Positions 1 through 7,293 of a stretch of 19,616 nt of DNA are shown one piece after another (position 1 is the stretch's first letter; every line of letters begins with the position of its first letter). Source of the stretch: Kiritimatiellia bacterium (lineage in GTDB: Bacteria > Verrucomicrobiota > Kiritimatiellia > RFP12 > UBA1067); contig JAFVCR010000153.1 of the NCBI GenBank assembly GCA_017479035.1, positions 1-19,616 on the forward strand, in the 5' to 3' direction. The position numbers and the translations under genes were made by a program. The notes beneath the pieces were generated by a model, which ran no database searches, had not been told where the DNA came from, and saw only the letters and a list, made by a program, of their open reading frames with translations.

Positions 1-1486
1 ATTCGATGCCGCCTCCCTCAAAAAAGGCAAGGTAATGGGCAAGGGCTTGCCGGCATCGCCGGGCGCGGCTTGCGGCAAGATCGTATTCTCCGCCGCAGAC
101 GCGAAGGAATGGCACGAGCGCGGCGAGAAGGTCGTGCTGGTGCGTCTTGAAACCTCGCCGGAGGACATCGAAGGCATGAAGGCGGCAGAAGGCATCCTCA
201 CTGTGCGCGGCGGCATGACTAGCCATGCGGCGGTTGTGGCGCGCGGCATGGGCGAATGCTGCGTCTCCGGCTGCCAGGAAATCGCGATGGACGAGGAAAA
301 CAAACGCTTCGTCCTGGGCGGCAAGACTTTCAAGGAAGGCGACTGGCTTTCCATCGACGGCTCCACGGGCAACATCTACGATGGTGTCATCACCACCGTC
401 GATGCGCAGATCGCCGGAGAATTCGGGCGCATAATGGGCTGGGCGGACAAGTTCCGTCGCCTCAAGGTTCGCACCAATGCCGACACTCCCCGCGATGCCC
501 GCAAGGCTCGTGAACTCGGCGCGGAGGGCATTGGCCTTTGCCGCACTGAACACATGTTCTTCGAGGCAGACCGCATCGCCGCGTTCCGCGAAATGATCTG
601 CGCCGACACCGAAGAAGAACGCCGTATTGCGCTCTCCAAGATTCTTCCCTACCAGCAGACCGACTTCGAAGAACTCTACGAAGCACTGGAAGGCAACCCC
701 GTCACCATACGCTTCCTCGATCCGCCGCTCCACGAGTTCGTGCCGCATTCCGACGAGGAAATCGCGCTTCTCGCCAAGGCGCAGCACAAGTCCGTAGCCC
801 GCATCAAGGAGATTATCGATGGTCTCCACGAGTTCAACCCGATGATGGGCCATCGCGGCTGCCGCCTGTGCGTGACGTTTCCCGAAATCGCCCGTATGCA
901 GACGCGTGCAATCATCCGCGCCGCCATCAACGTGCAAAAGAAACACAAGACGTGGAACGTGAAGCCCGAAATCATGATTCCGCTCACATGCGATGTCAAC
1001 GAGTTCAAGTTCGTAAAAGACATAGTAGTGCATACCGCGAACGTGGAAATCAATATGTCGGGCATAAACCTCTCCTACGAGGTCGGCACGATGATCGAAA
1101 TCCCCCGCGCCGCGCTCCTCGCCGGCGAAATCGCGGAAGAAGCGCAGTTCTTCTGCTTCGGCACAAACGACCTCACGCAGATGACGTTCGGATTCAGCCG
1201 CGACGATTCGGGCAAGTTCCTCGGCTCCTACTACGATGCCAAAATCCTCGAAAACGATCCTTTCGCAAAACTCGACCAGTCCGGCGTGGGCAAGCTCATG
1301 AAGATGGCCGTGGGCGAAGGCAAGGCGGTGCGTTCAAGTCTGCACACTGGCATCTGCGGCGAACACGGAGGCGATCCGGCTTCGGTGGAGTTCTGCCACA
1401 AGATCGGGCTCGACTACGTTTCCTGCTCGCCCTATCGCGTGCCGATAGCACGTCTAGCCGCAGCACAGGCCGCGTTGCGCGATTGA
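1..1486 (+). CDS. ppdK: Pyruvate, phosphate dikinase, C-terminal part (5' end outside window)
   Basis: Interconverts pyruvate + ATP + Pi with phosphoenolpyruvate + AMP + PPi in the cytoplasm. The frame is open from base 2, so the N-terminal ATP-grasp domain lies outside the window. The ATG at 35 is internal (LPASPGAA is the usual family linker). The visible part has the phosphohistidine swivel domain with GGMTSHAAVVARGMG (catalytic His codon at 224-226). The PEP/pyruvate-binding barrel follows, with GLCRTEHMFF, the FGTNDLTQMTFGFSRDD segment and the C-terminal CGEHGGDP holding the catalytic Cys. The TRTEHMFF and GTNDLTQ motifs are those of PPDK rather than PEP synthase or enzyme I. The stop TGA is at 1484-1486, just ahead of a strong terminator, so this is the last gene of its transcript. 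Family assignment is near certain; only the missing 5' part is unseen. Confidence 0.96.
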   Translation, partial: FDAASLKKGKVMGKGLPASPGAACGKIVFSAADAKEWHERGEKVVLVRLETSPEDIEGMKAAEGILTVRGGMTSHAAVVARGMGECCVSGCQEIAMDEENKRFVLGGKTFKEGDWLSIDGSTGNIYDGVITTVDAQIAGEFGRIMGWADKFRRLKVRTNADTPRDARKARELGAEGIGLCRTEHMFFEADRIAAFREMICADTEEERRIALSKILPYQQTDFEELYEALEGNPVTIRFLDPPLHEFVPHSDEEIALLAKAQHKSVARIKEIIDGLHEFNPMMGHRGCRLCVTFPEIARMQTRAIIRAAINVQKKHKTWNVKPEIMIPLTCDVNEFKFVKDIVVHTANVEINMSGINLSYEVGTMIEIPRAALLAGEIAEEAQFFCFGTNDLTQMTFGFSRDDSGKFLGSYYDAKILENDPFAKLDQSGVGKLMKMAVGEGKAVRSSLHTGICGEHGGDPASVEFCHKIGLDYVSCSPYRVPIARLAAAQAALRD

Positions 1487-1503
1487 TTGCACTCGAATAT
1501 AGA

Positions 1504-1549
1504 AAACAAAAATGTTGCTGCACGAATTACTGCGGCAACATTTTTGTTT
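1504..1549 (+). terminator. Intrinsic terminator after ppdK
   Basis: Two 19-nt arms (1504-1522 and 1531-1549) pair around an 8-nt loop, with one G-U pair. The outer part of the stem is A-rich on the left and T-rich on the right, so the right arm supplies the T-tract. It starts 18 nt after the ppdK stop and isolates ppdK from the next transcript. The A-rich left arm means it could also work on the opposite strand. Confidence 0.85.
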
Positions 1550-1562
1550 GTGCATTTTCCGC

Positions 1563-1591
1563 TTGCGCCGCCGCGCAAAAAATGATATTAT
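1563..1591 (+). promoter_or_regulatory. Sigma-70-type promoter of leader RNA copy 1
   Basis: The -35 is TTGCGC (1563-1568), followed by a 17-bp spacer and -10 TATTAT (1586-1591). TGA directly precedes it, giving an extended -10. The expected start is near 1596-1598. The second leader copy has the same layout (TTGCAC, 17 bp, TATTAT), which supports both calls. Confidence 0.75.
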
Positions 1592-1595
1592 AAAA

Positions 1596-1886
1596 GCGTT
1601 CTTTATCGCTTTGGCGATGTGATGTTGCCTAGGCATGGTTCCGGCGCACGGGTGTGCGGACGGGACAGGTGAACGTGGTTCACATATTTGGCTTTTCGAG
1701 AAAACTTCCAAATTTCTGAAGTAAAGCAGAGTATGGGAACGCGTCAAGTGTATAATAGGTGTGCTATATACACGCTTTGGCGCATTCTTGTTGTGTTTTA
1801 CTTCGGGCTTGGAAGTGCCTCTCGGAAGACATAACGAAGGATGCGCCGTTTTCATCGGCGGCGCATCTCAACAAGGAGATGCGAAA
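1596..1886 (+). ncRNA. Structured leader RNA, copy 1, upstream of SUMF1-fold gene
   Basis: A ~290-nt 5' leader whose fold is supported by comparison with the copy at 19345-19616. Helices in order: ATCGC/GCGAT (1605-1609/1614-1618); TGCCTAGGCA palindrome (1626-1635); a two-part hairpin GTTCC/GGGAC plus CGCAC/GTGCG capped by GGGT (1638-1666); GTGAAC/GTTCAC (1669-1674/1678-1683); and a long multipart arm. The arm consists of TCGAGA/TCTCGG (1696-1701/1820-1825), ACTTCCAA/TTGGAAGT (1704-1711/1809-1816), a 12-bp stem (1716-1727/1795-1806), GCGTCAA/TTGGCGC (1741-1747/1777-1783) and a tip hairpin (1748-1773). A final stem lies at 1840-1867. Several helices change sequence between copies while keeping pairing. 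A cis-regulatory leader is the simplest reading. I recognise no known riboswitch class; a separate trans-acting RNA is possible. Confidence 0.8.
1840..1883 (+). promoter_or_regulatory. Mutually exclusive hairpins controlling the Shine-Dalgarno
   Basis: Stem A pairs GATGCGCCG (1840-1848) with CGGCGCATC (1859-1867). Stem B pairs CGCATCTC (1862-1869) with GAGATGCG (1876-1883) around a 6-nt loop. The stems share 1862-1867 and cannot form together. The Shine-Dalgarno AAGGAG is at 1873-1878, 8 nt before the ATG at 1887; in stem B its last three bases are paired. Formation of A should free translation and B should reduce it. This is inferred from pairing only. Confidence 0.65.
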
Positions 1887-3083
1887 ATGAAGAAGATACT
1901 AATGGTTGCCGCATTGGCGGCAATGGGAGCGGGAGCGGCTCCAGTAGTGGAGATAACAAGCGTCCAGCAACAATATCCGTGGACGAATACCGTGGACATA
2001 ACATATACCTCCACCGGTATTGCGGAGGAGAATACGTATTACGTGGTGTTCAAGGCGCAGGATTCTGCGGGCAAAGAAATCGACGTAATAACGAACGCAC
2101 TTAAAGTGTCGCAAGGCTCTACGTGGGTCGCGCAGTGGCAGCCGCCGTTCAACGTGCGCTATGAAAATTGCACGATGACTCCCTACGTCTACAAAGGCGG
2201 GCAGGACGACTATATGATCGTGGATCTCGAAACCTGGAAAGTTGCCTTCGAGGGCATGTCCACGCAAGATGCCTCCAATGAGAAATACAATACGAACGAA
2301 TACAAAACGAAGAAACTCGTATTGCGCAAGATTGCGGGCGACAAGTCGTACACCATAGGCCACAACAATCCTTCTGCCACAAGCAGCGACAACCGGCCAA
2401 ACACAGTGCATCAATGTTTTGTGCCGCGCGACTACTACGAAGCGATTTTCATCTGCACGCGGGGACAGTACAGGCGAATCATGAACGATACAAGCATAGC
2501 AGATTCTGAAATGCCTATGGGAGATGTCTCATGGAACACCATACGCGGCAGCGCAGGCGTTACGGCGGATCCATCCGAGACGTGTGTATTGGGGCTCTTG
2601 AATTCCAAGACAAAATCAAATGGGTTCGGCAGCGGCAGGGGCTTCGATCTGCCAACGGAATCCATGTGGGAAATTGCAGCGCGTGCAGGCGTGGAAACCC
2701 GCTACCTTTGGGGCGATACAACGAGTGGTTACTCCGATTGGTGCTGGGCGATGGATAACTCCGGGAAGGCCATAAAACCCGTTGGCGGGAAAAAACCGAA
2801 CAACTGGGGATTGTACGATGTTAACGGAAACGTTGACGAAATTGTCCGCGATGTGGCGCGCAACAGCGGAGCCGATCTTGCAGCAGAAACCGCGCAGGCG
2901 CAAAATGTCTTTATTCCGATTTCTCAAGGCAAGTCTACAGGCCGCGTGTTGCGCGGGCTTGGCGGGGCGAATTGCGATGGCATAGATTCGGGGTGGTATC
3001 AATTATCTATATCATGGCACGCAGCAGGAGCGAGCAGTACATGGGGGCATGTTGGCTTCCGCATTGCATACATTCCGGAGTGA
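1887..3083 (+). CDS. Secreted SUMF1/formylglycine-generating-enzyme-fold protein
   Basis: 398 aa. The ATG at 1887 is chosen because AAGGAG lies 8 nt upstream and the protein then opens with a signal peptide (MKKILMVAALAAMGAGAA, cleavage near residue 18). Earlier in-frame starts fall inside the structured leader. Residues about 20-130 form a beta-rich domain I do not recognise, starting PVVEITSVQQQ. The rest is an FGE-sulfatase/SUMF1 (C-type-lectin-like) fold: FDLPTESMWEIAARAG, YLWGD, NNWGLYDVNGNVDEIVRD, RVLRGLGGANC and final GHVGFRIAY. The paired copper-binding cysteines of true formylglycine-generating enzyme are not seen near the C-terminus, so catalysis of that kind is doubtful. A structural or ligand-binding role outside the cytoplasm is more likely. 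Expression appears to depend on the 1596-1886 leader. Fold call is firm; function unknown. Confidence 0.88.
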   Translation: MKKILMVAALAAMGAGAAPVVEITSVQQQYPWTNTVDITYTSTGIAEENTYYVVFKAQDSAGKEIDVITNALKVSQGSTWVAQWQPPFNVRYENCTMTPYVYKGGQDDYMIVDLETWKVAFEGMSTQDASNEKYNTNEYKTKKLVLRKIAGDKSYTIGHNNPSATSSDNRPNTVHQCFVPRDYYEAIFICTRGQYRRIMNDTSIADSEMPMGDVSWNTIRGSAGVTADPSETCVLGLLNSKTKSNGFGSGRGFDLPTESMWEIAARAGVETRYLWGDTTSGYSDWCWAMDNSGKAIKPVGGKKPNNWGLYDVNGNVDEIVRDVARNSGADLAAETAQAQNVFIPISQGKSTGRVLRGLGGANCDGIDSGWYQLSISWHAAGASSTWGHVGFRIAYIPE

Positions 3084-3170
3084 ACTGTAAACTTCAAACT
3101 GCACACTGCAAACTATAAAGAGGGGAGGTGGCGTATAGGTTATAGCGAGGTTTTACATGTTAGTAGTACA

Positions 3171-3198
3171 AACGGCGGGAGCATACACTCCCGCCGTT
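3171..3198 (+). terminator. Stem-loop after SUMF1-fold gene
   Basis: A perfect 11-bp GC-rich stem (3171-3181/3188-3198) with a 6-nt loop lies 88 nt after the stop and before the next promoter. There is no T-tract, so it may be an end-protecting or factor-dependent terminator. The preceding 85 nt hold only degenerate aaact-type near-repeats. Confidence 0.55.
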
Positions 3199-3248
3199 GC
3201 AATATGGCAATTCAAATATCGCCGCCGAAAAAATAGTTGCGAATGTTC

Positions 3249-3273
3249 TTGCGCAAACGCTATGTGATATGAT
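3249..3273 (+). promoter_or_regulatory. Extended -10 promoter of the tolB-pyrC-PNP run
   Basis: TATGAT (3268-3273) is directly preceded by TGA, giving the same extended -10 pattern as the leader promoters. A TTGCGC lies at 3249 but only 13 bp away, so the -35 contribution is uncertain. The expected start near 3280 leaves a 5' UTR of about 25 nt. Confidence 0.5.
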
Positions 3274-3304
3274 AGACTGGCACGGATTTTACGAAAGGTT
3301 TGGT

Positions 3305-4486
3305 ATGAATTTCAAAACATTGATTTTGACATTGGCGATTGCATCGGCGGCTGTGGGGAATGCGGCGGGGCCGCTGATAACAATCGTAAAGCAAGGCATG
3401 CAGCGTACGGCTATAACCATTGAAACATCGGCGGCAAGCCCGGCGCAGAAGGCTTACAACGCGTGCTTGGAGCGCAACCTAAAACTTTCCGGTGCGTTCG
3501 TTGTGGGGAAGAACGGCTCTGTGAAGGTTACTGGAGTTCCGGGGGCGGGCGTGTCGGCCACGGGCAAAGGGAAGAAGGTTGCATCCAACGCGGCATTTGC
3601 GGACGAGAAAGAGGCAAGGATGGCTGCGCGCAGATTCGCAGACGCGTTGGTGCAGAACTTTGCGGACGTGCCGTCCAAGGGATTTGCGCAGGATCGGCTG
3701 GTGTTCGTTAATAGATTGGGCAGCGACAATGCCGATATGTATACGGCATACGCCGACGGGATGGATATGCGGTGCATTTCGCGCGAAGGGCACGCGGTGG
3801 TAGGGCCGCGTTGGGCACCGAACGGGACAGACATCTATTACACAGGTTTTCTCGAGGGAACGGCACTCATATACCGGCTGGATACGTTGACCGGGAGGCG
3901 TTCCAAGCTTGCGCCGTTCAAAGGGACTGCAACTGGTGCGGCGATTTCACCCGACGGCACTAAAGCCGCGTTGATACTGTCTTTCCAAGGCAATCCCGAA
4001 CTCTACATAATGGATCTCGGCACGAAGAGAGTAAAGCGCATCACTCGCACGAAAGGTGCTGCGGAGGCAAGTCCCTCTTGGTCGCCCGACGGCACGAAGA
4101 TTGCGTATGTCTCCGACGAAACACGCCAGCCGCAGATATACATCTACGATGTCAACACTGAAAAGACCGTGCGTTTCACGCGCACCGGCACGCAGAACAC
4201 GAATCCAGAATACTCTCCGCAGGGCTTGCTGGCATGGGCCACCAAGCGCGGTGGTGTGAACTACATCGCAGTGGCAGAACCCGCGAAAGGGGAAGGCGCG
4301 GCACGACTTGTGACCGATGGCGGCTCGTGGGAGCATCCGTCGTGGGCGAGCGACGGCCGGCATATCGCGGCATCGCGGGATAATGCGATATTCATAATCG
4401 ATACCGACCCCGAGGCCGACACGAAACCCGTTCAACTTTTCCGCAACGCGGGCAATTGGATGACCCCCGCATTTACGCGCCGTTGA
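3305..4486 (+). CDS. tolB: TolB-like periplasmic beta-propeller protein
   Basis: 393 aa. The ATG at 3305 has GAAAGG upstream and opens a signal peptide (MNFKTLILTLAIASAAVGNAAG). The earlier in-frame ATG at 3197 lies upstream of the promoter and would hide that peptide. After a short N-terminal alpha/beta region ending ARRFADALVQ and DRLVFVNR (as at the TolB domain junction) come PD40/WD40-like blades, for example APNGTDIYYTG, SPDGTKAALI, SPSWSPDGTKIAYVSD and PSWASDGRHIAAS. The order matches TolB, the periplasmic part of the Tol-Pal envelope system that binds Pal. However, the N-terminal domain is shorter than usual and no tolQ, tolR, tolA or pal lies nearby. It may be a TolB-type paralogue. 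It is followed 1 nt later by pyrC, so the two are co-transcribed. Confidence 0.78.
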   Translation: MNFKTLILTLAIASAAVGNAAGPLITIVKQGMQRTAITIETSAASPAQKAYNACLERNLKLSGAFVVGKNGSVKVTGVPGAGVSATGKGKKVASNAAFADEKEARMAARRFADALVQNFADVPSKGFAQDRLVFVNRLGSDNADMYTAYADGMDMRCISREGHAVVGPRWAPNGTDIYYTGFLEGTALIYRLDTLTGRRSKLAPFKGTATGAAISPDGTKAALILSFQGNPELYIMDLGTKRVKRITRTKGAAEASPSWSPDGTKIAYVSDETRQPQIYIYDVNTEKTVRFTRTGTQNTNPEYSPQGLLAWATKRGGVNYIAVAEPAKGEGAARLVTDGGSWEHPSWASDGRHIAASRDNAIFIIDTDPEADTKPVQLFRNAGNWMTPAFTRR

Positions 4487-4487
4487 T

Positions 4488-5726
4488 ATGGACAGGCGAA
4501 TATACAAAGTCCGCCGCATCGATCCCGTCGAAAGAACGGACGAATGCGGAGTCCTTGAAGGTGGCAATGGTTCTTGGAGATTCATTCCAGGTGCAGATGC
4601 CGGTGGCGGCAAAAGATTGCTGATGATACCTGGATTGCGGGATGTGCATGTGCATTTCCGTGATCCAGGCAATACTGGTGCGGAAACGCGCCAGACAGGT
4701 GCGCTCGCTGCGGTGGCCGGTGGTTTCACCTGCGTAACCACGATGCCCAACACTACGCCTGCCGGCGATTCGGAAGAGTGGCTGCGCGAGCAGATAGAGG
4801 ATGAATCGCTGCCGTGCCGTATAATGCCGTCAGCATGCATCACCAAGGGACGGCTTGGAAGAGAAGTGGCAAAGCTTGAATTGCTTGCATCGGCCGGCGC
4901 GGCTGCATTTACCGACGATGGCGCGTATGTCGCAAACGAGGACGCGATGCGTGAGGCGATGGTGCGTGCGGCTCGGCTTGGCAAAGTTGTACTGCAGCAT
5001 GGGGTGGAGCCTGTTGCGCTTGCGGGTGGCGTGATGCGCGATTGCCGGATTGCCAGGCAGCATGGATTTGCGATCATGCATCCCGAGGCGGAGACGCTTG
5101 CAATCGAGCGTGACATAAGATTGTGCCGCGAGACAGGATGCGCGTTGCACGTCCAGCATATCTCTACGGCGCAGGGAGTGGAACTGGTGCGCAGTGCGCA
5201 GAAGGAAGGGTTGCCAGTTACTGCGGAAGCCACGCCGCACCATATTTTGCTGTGTGCGGACGACATTCCCTGCGACGATGCAAACTGGAAAATGGCTCCT
5301 CCGCTCGGCACAGCAGAAGATCGCCGCGCAATACGCGATGGCATCCTTGACGGCACGATAGGGCTTTTTGCCACAGACCATGCACCGCACACTGCGGAAG
5401 CCAAAGAAGGTGGCTTCCGCAAAGCGGCAAACGGGATAATCGGGCTTGAAACAGCACTTGCCGCAACGTATCAAGCAATGGTGTTGGAGGAGGGAATGGC
5501 GCTTGTGGAGTGGGTGCGGTGCTGGACTGTAAATCCCGCGCGTTTGCTGGGAGTGCCGCTACCTTCTGCAATGGAGGATTTCGTGCTGGTGGACGAGAGC
5601 GCGAATATCGTTGCAGGCACCGATACGTTCAAATCCAAATCGCGCAACCAGCCGTATTCGGGCATGCGGTTTGCGGCATGGCCTGTGCTGACAGTGCATG
5701 GCGGGAAGGCGGTGTATGAACGTTGA
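4488..5726 (+). CDS. pyrC: Dihydroorotase (class I)
   Basis: 412 aa. Cyclises N-carbamoyl-L-aspartate to dihydroorotate, third step of de novo pyrimidine synthesis, in the cytoplasm. Motifs in order: DVHVHFRDPG at 52-61 (zinc ligands His54 and His56, substrate Arg58), TTMPNTTP at 84-91, FTDDG at 141-145, His171, HVQHISTA at 221-228, EATPHHILL at 247-255, KMAPPLG at 268-274, and ATDHAPHT at 295-302 with catalytic Asp297. Length and motif spacing match class I dihydroorotases. The start is 1 nt after the tolB stop, so translation is probably coupled; no separate promoter is seen. Its stop overlaps the next gene by 11 nt. All metal and catalytic residues seem present, so it should be active rather than an aspartate-transcarbamoylase-associated pseudo-enzyme. 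Confidence 0.95.
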   Translation: MDRRIYKVRRIDPVERTDECGVLEGGNGSWRFIPGADAGGGKRLLMIPGLRDVHVHFRDPGNTGAETRQTGALAAVAGGFTCVTTMPNTTPAGDSEEWLREQIEDESLPCRIMPSACITKGRLGREVAKLELLASAGAAAFTDDGAYVANEDAMREAMVRAARLGKVVLQHGVEPVALAGGVMRDCRIARQHGFAIMHPEAETLAIERDIRLCRETGCALHVQHISTAQGVELVRSAQKEGLPVTAEATPHHILLCADDIPCDDANWKMAPPLGTAEDRRAIRDGILDGTIGLFATDHAPHTAEAKEGGFRKAANGIIGLETALAATYQAMVLEEGMALVEWVRCWTVNPARLLGVPLPSAMEDFVLVDESANIVAGTDTFKSKSRNQPYSGMRFAAWPVLTVHGGKAVYER

Positions 5727-6558
5727 GATTTTTGACCGCGCGGCGGCACGAGTTCTTCCGCTCGCGCCGCATGTGGACATGGCGTTGATCCTTGGCAGCG
5801 GATGGAGCGATGCCATAGTGGCGCATGCGAATTTTGCAGTGCGTGCGCGTTTGCCGTACTCGGAAATACCCGGGCTGGGTGCCGCGAAAGTGGTGGGGCA
5901 TGCAGGCGAACTCGTAATCGGCGAATGGAACGGGGCTACATCGCTGATACCGATGACGATTGCAGTGTGGTGCGGACGGCGGCATTATTACGAAGGAGAA
6001 GGATGGGAGGCCGTGTTGATGCCGGTGGAACTTTCGCGCCGCATGGGGGGCAAGCGCATGTTAGTGACGAATGCCTCCGGCGGCATAAACCCTGCGTTGA
6101 GGCCGGGCGATTTTGTCGTGATAAAAGATCACATCAATACAGTAGGAATAAATCCGCTGATAGGCCCGCACAATCCGGCGTGGGGAGCGAGATTCCCCGA
6201 CATGAGTGCGGTATATACCTTCTATCTGCGTGAACGGTTGCGCGCAGCCACGGAGAAAACCGGGTTGCGTGCGATGGAAGGAGTGTATGCGTTCACTTCT
6301 GGACCTGTGTACGAAACACCTGCTGAAGTGGAAGGCTACAAGCGTGCCGGCGCGGACATTGTGGGCATGAGCACCGTGCCGGAGGCGGTATTCGCCCGTG
6401 CTTGCGCAATCGAGGTGGCGGGGCTGTCGCTAGTTACTAATTACGCATCCGGCATCGCGCCGGTGCCGCTCAGCCACGAAGAGGTGCTCGCTGCGGCGCA
6501 GACGGCAAAACCGCGCATGGCGCAGATACTTGCGTCATTCCTCGACACTTTTGCATGA
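5716..6558 (+). CDS. punA: Purine nucleoside phosphorylase (trimeric type)
   Basis: 280 aa. Phosphorolysis of purine (deoxy)ribonucleosides to base plus (deoxy)ribose-1-phosphate, purine salvage. The ATG at 5716 is chosen over 5698 because GGGAAGG lies at suitable distance and the protein then starts like the family. Motifs: ILGSGW at 25-30 (phosphate loop), EIPGLG, GHAGELVIG at 61-69, RRHYYEGEGW near 88-97, TNASGGINP at 118-126, PGDFVVIKDHIN at 130-141, TSGPVYETPAE at 194-204 (Glu200), GADIVGMSTVPEA at 212-224 (Met218) and TNYASG with Asn242. That Asn marks the 6-oxopurine (inosine/guanosine) class rather than methylthioadenosine phosphorylases. It overlaps the pyrC stop by 11 nt, so it is the last gene of the tolB-pyrC unit. 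The symbol is by family; specificity is inferred. Confidence 0.92.
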   Translation: MNVEIFDRAAARVLPLAPHVDMALILGSGWSDAIVAHANFAVRARLPYSEIPGLGAAKVVGHAGELVIGEWNGATSLIPMTIAVWCGRRHYYEGEGWEAVLMPVELSRRMGGKRMLVTNASGGINPALRPGDFVVIKDHINTVGINPLIGPHNPAWGARFPDMSAVYTFYLRERLRAATEKTGLRAMEGVYAFTSGPVYETPAEVEGYKRAGADIVGMSTVPEAVFARACAIEVAGLSLVTNYASGIAPVPLSHEEVLAAAQTAKPRMAQILASFLDTFA

Positions 6559-6591
6559 ATATGCGAAGCATCGCACGTTCCCTGCGGGACA

Positions 6592-7293
6592 TCACCACGC
6601 AAACGTTCCAGATTCGAGATAGCGGGCAAGTGCGGTGGCGTAGAACATTGCATGATGCGCGGCTATCTTGCGAAATGGCGCGAACTTGCCCCACAATGCG
6701 GGTATGCGCGCATCGCGAATGTCTTGCGGCTCCACCCATATCGTGCGTGAACCGTTTGCGAGTTTTGCAGGCTCTTCGACACCGAGGGCTTTTTCGTTTT
6801 CGGCGAACCACGATGAATATAGCACGGCAAGTGTGAACTCGCTGCCGTTGCATACAAATACGATTCCACGCTTGGTGCCATACATCGCCGCTTCAATATC
6901 GGCATCATCACATGCAATCGCGGCACCTAGGAGATATGCCTTGCGGATGCGCCTGCCGTGCCGCGATATTTGCGCAAGCGCGCGCACGGCGATTCGCGCG
7001 CCGAGGCTGTGCCCAACTATCGTTATTTTTTCGAGCGCGGCATCGTCCAGGCGCATGAGTTCGCCGGCCAGTCTTTCCGCCTCGAGCTCCGCGTTGCGCA
7101 GACTCGCACCCCATGTGCGGTTGCCGTCCCAATCGTAATACAGGAACGTTCCGGACGGAGCGAGACGTTGTATTCGTTGCGGTGCGGCACTTGTAGGCGC
7201 ATGGCATTTCAGCCATCCCGGAATGTATATTGCAACATCCGCATAAAGCGGAACGGAAAGAAGTGCCATTGCGAAAAATACGCATCTATTCAT
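6592..7293 (-). CDS. Secreted alpha/beta hydrolase (lipase-like)
   Basis: 233 aa. A short signal peptide (MNRCVFFAMALLSVPLYA) precedes the alpha/beta-hydrolase core. The nucleophile elbow is ITIVGHSLGAR (Ser96). Candidate acid and base are Asp residues near EPQDIRDARIP and a His pair at 213-214. Together these suggest a serine esterase or lipase acting outside the cytoplasm. The start codon overlaps the stop of the upstream LplT-PlsC gene by 8 nt and AGAGG lies about 10 nt upstream, so translation is coupled. With a lysophospholipid flippase/acyltransferase as partner, a phospholipase or lysophospholipase role is a reasonable guess, but nothing in the sequence proves the substrate. It ends 33 nt from the convergent PNP gene. 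Confidence 0.8.
   Translation of the reverse strand: MNRCVFFAMALLSVPLYADVAIYIPGWLKCHAPTSAAPQRIQRLAPSGTFLYYDWDGNRTWGASLRNAELEAERLAGELMRLDDAALEKITIVGHSLGARIAVRALAQISRHGRRIRKAYLLGAAIACDDADIEAAMYGTKRGIVFVCNGSEFTLAVLYSSWFAENEKALGVEEPAKLANGSRTIWVEPQDIRDARIPALWGKFAPFRKIAAHHAMFYATALARYLESGTFAW

Noticed and set aside
1887..3083. Variable protein of a diversity-generating retroelement (the C-type-lectin/SUMF1 fold is typical)
   Set aside because: No reverse transcriptase, template repeat or second copy of the gene's 3' end was found in the window.
3088..3116. Short near-repeats of aaactg/aaactt after the SUMF1-fold gene
   Set aside because: Too degenerate and short to support a repeat call.
3947..5422. 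491-codon open frame on the minus strand
   Set aside because: It lies antisense to tolB and pyrC, both with clear family motifs; its product is low-complexity and resembles nothing.
6573..6592. GTTCCC/GGGAC mini-hairpin between the convergent PNP and hydrolase genes as a two-way terminator
   Set aside because: The stem is about 5 bp with a bulge and no T-tract on either strand.
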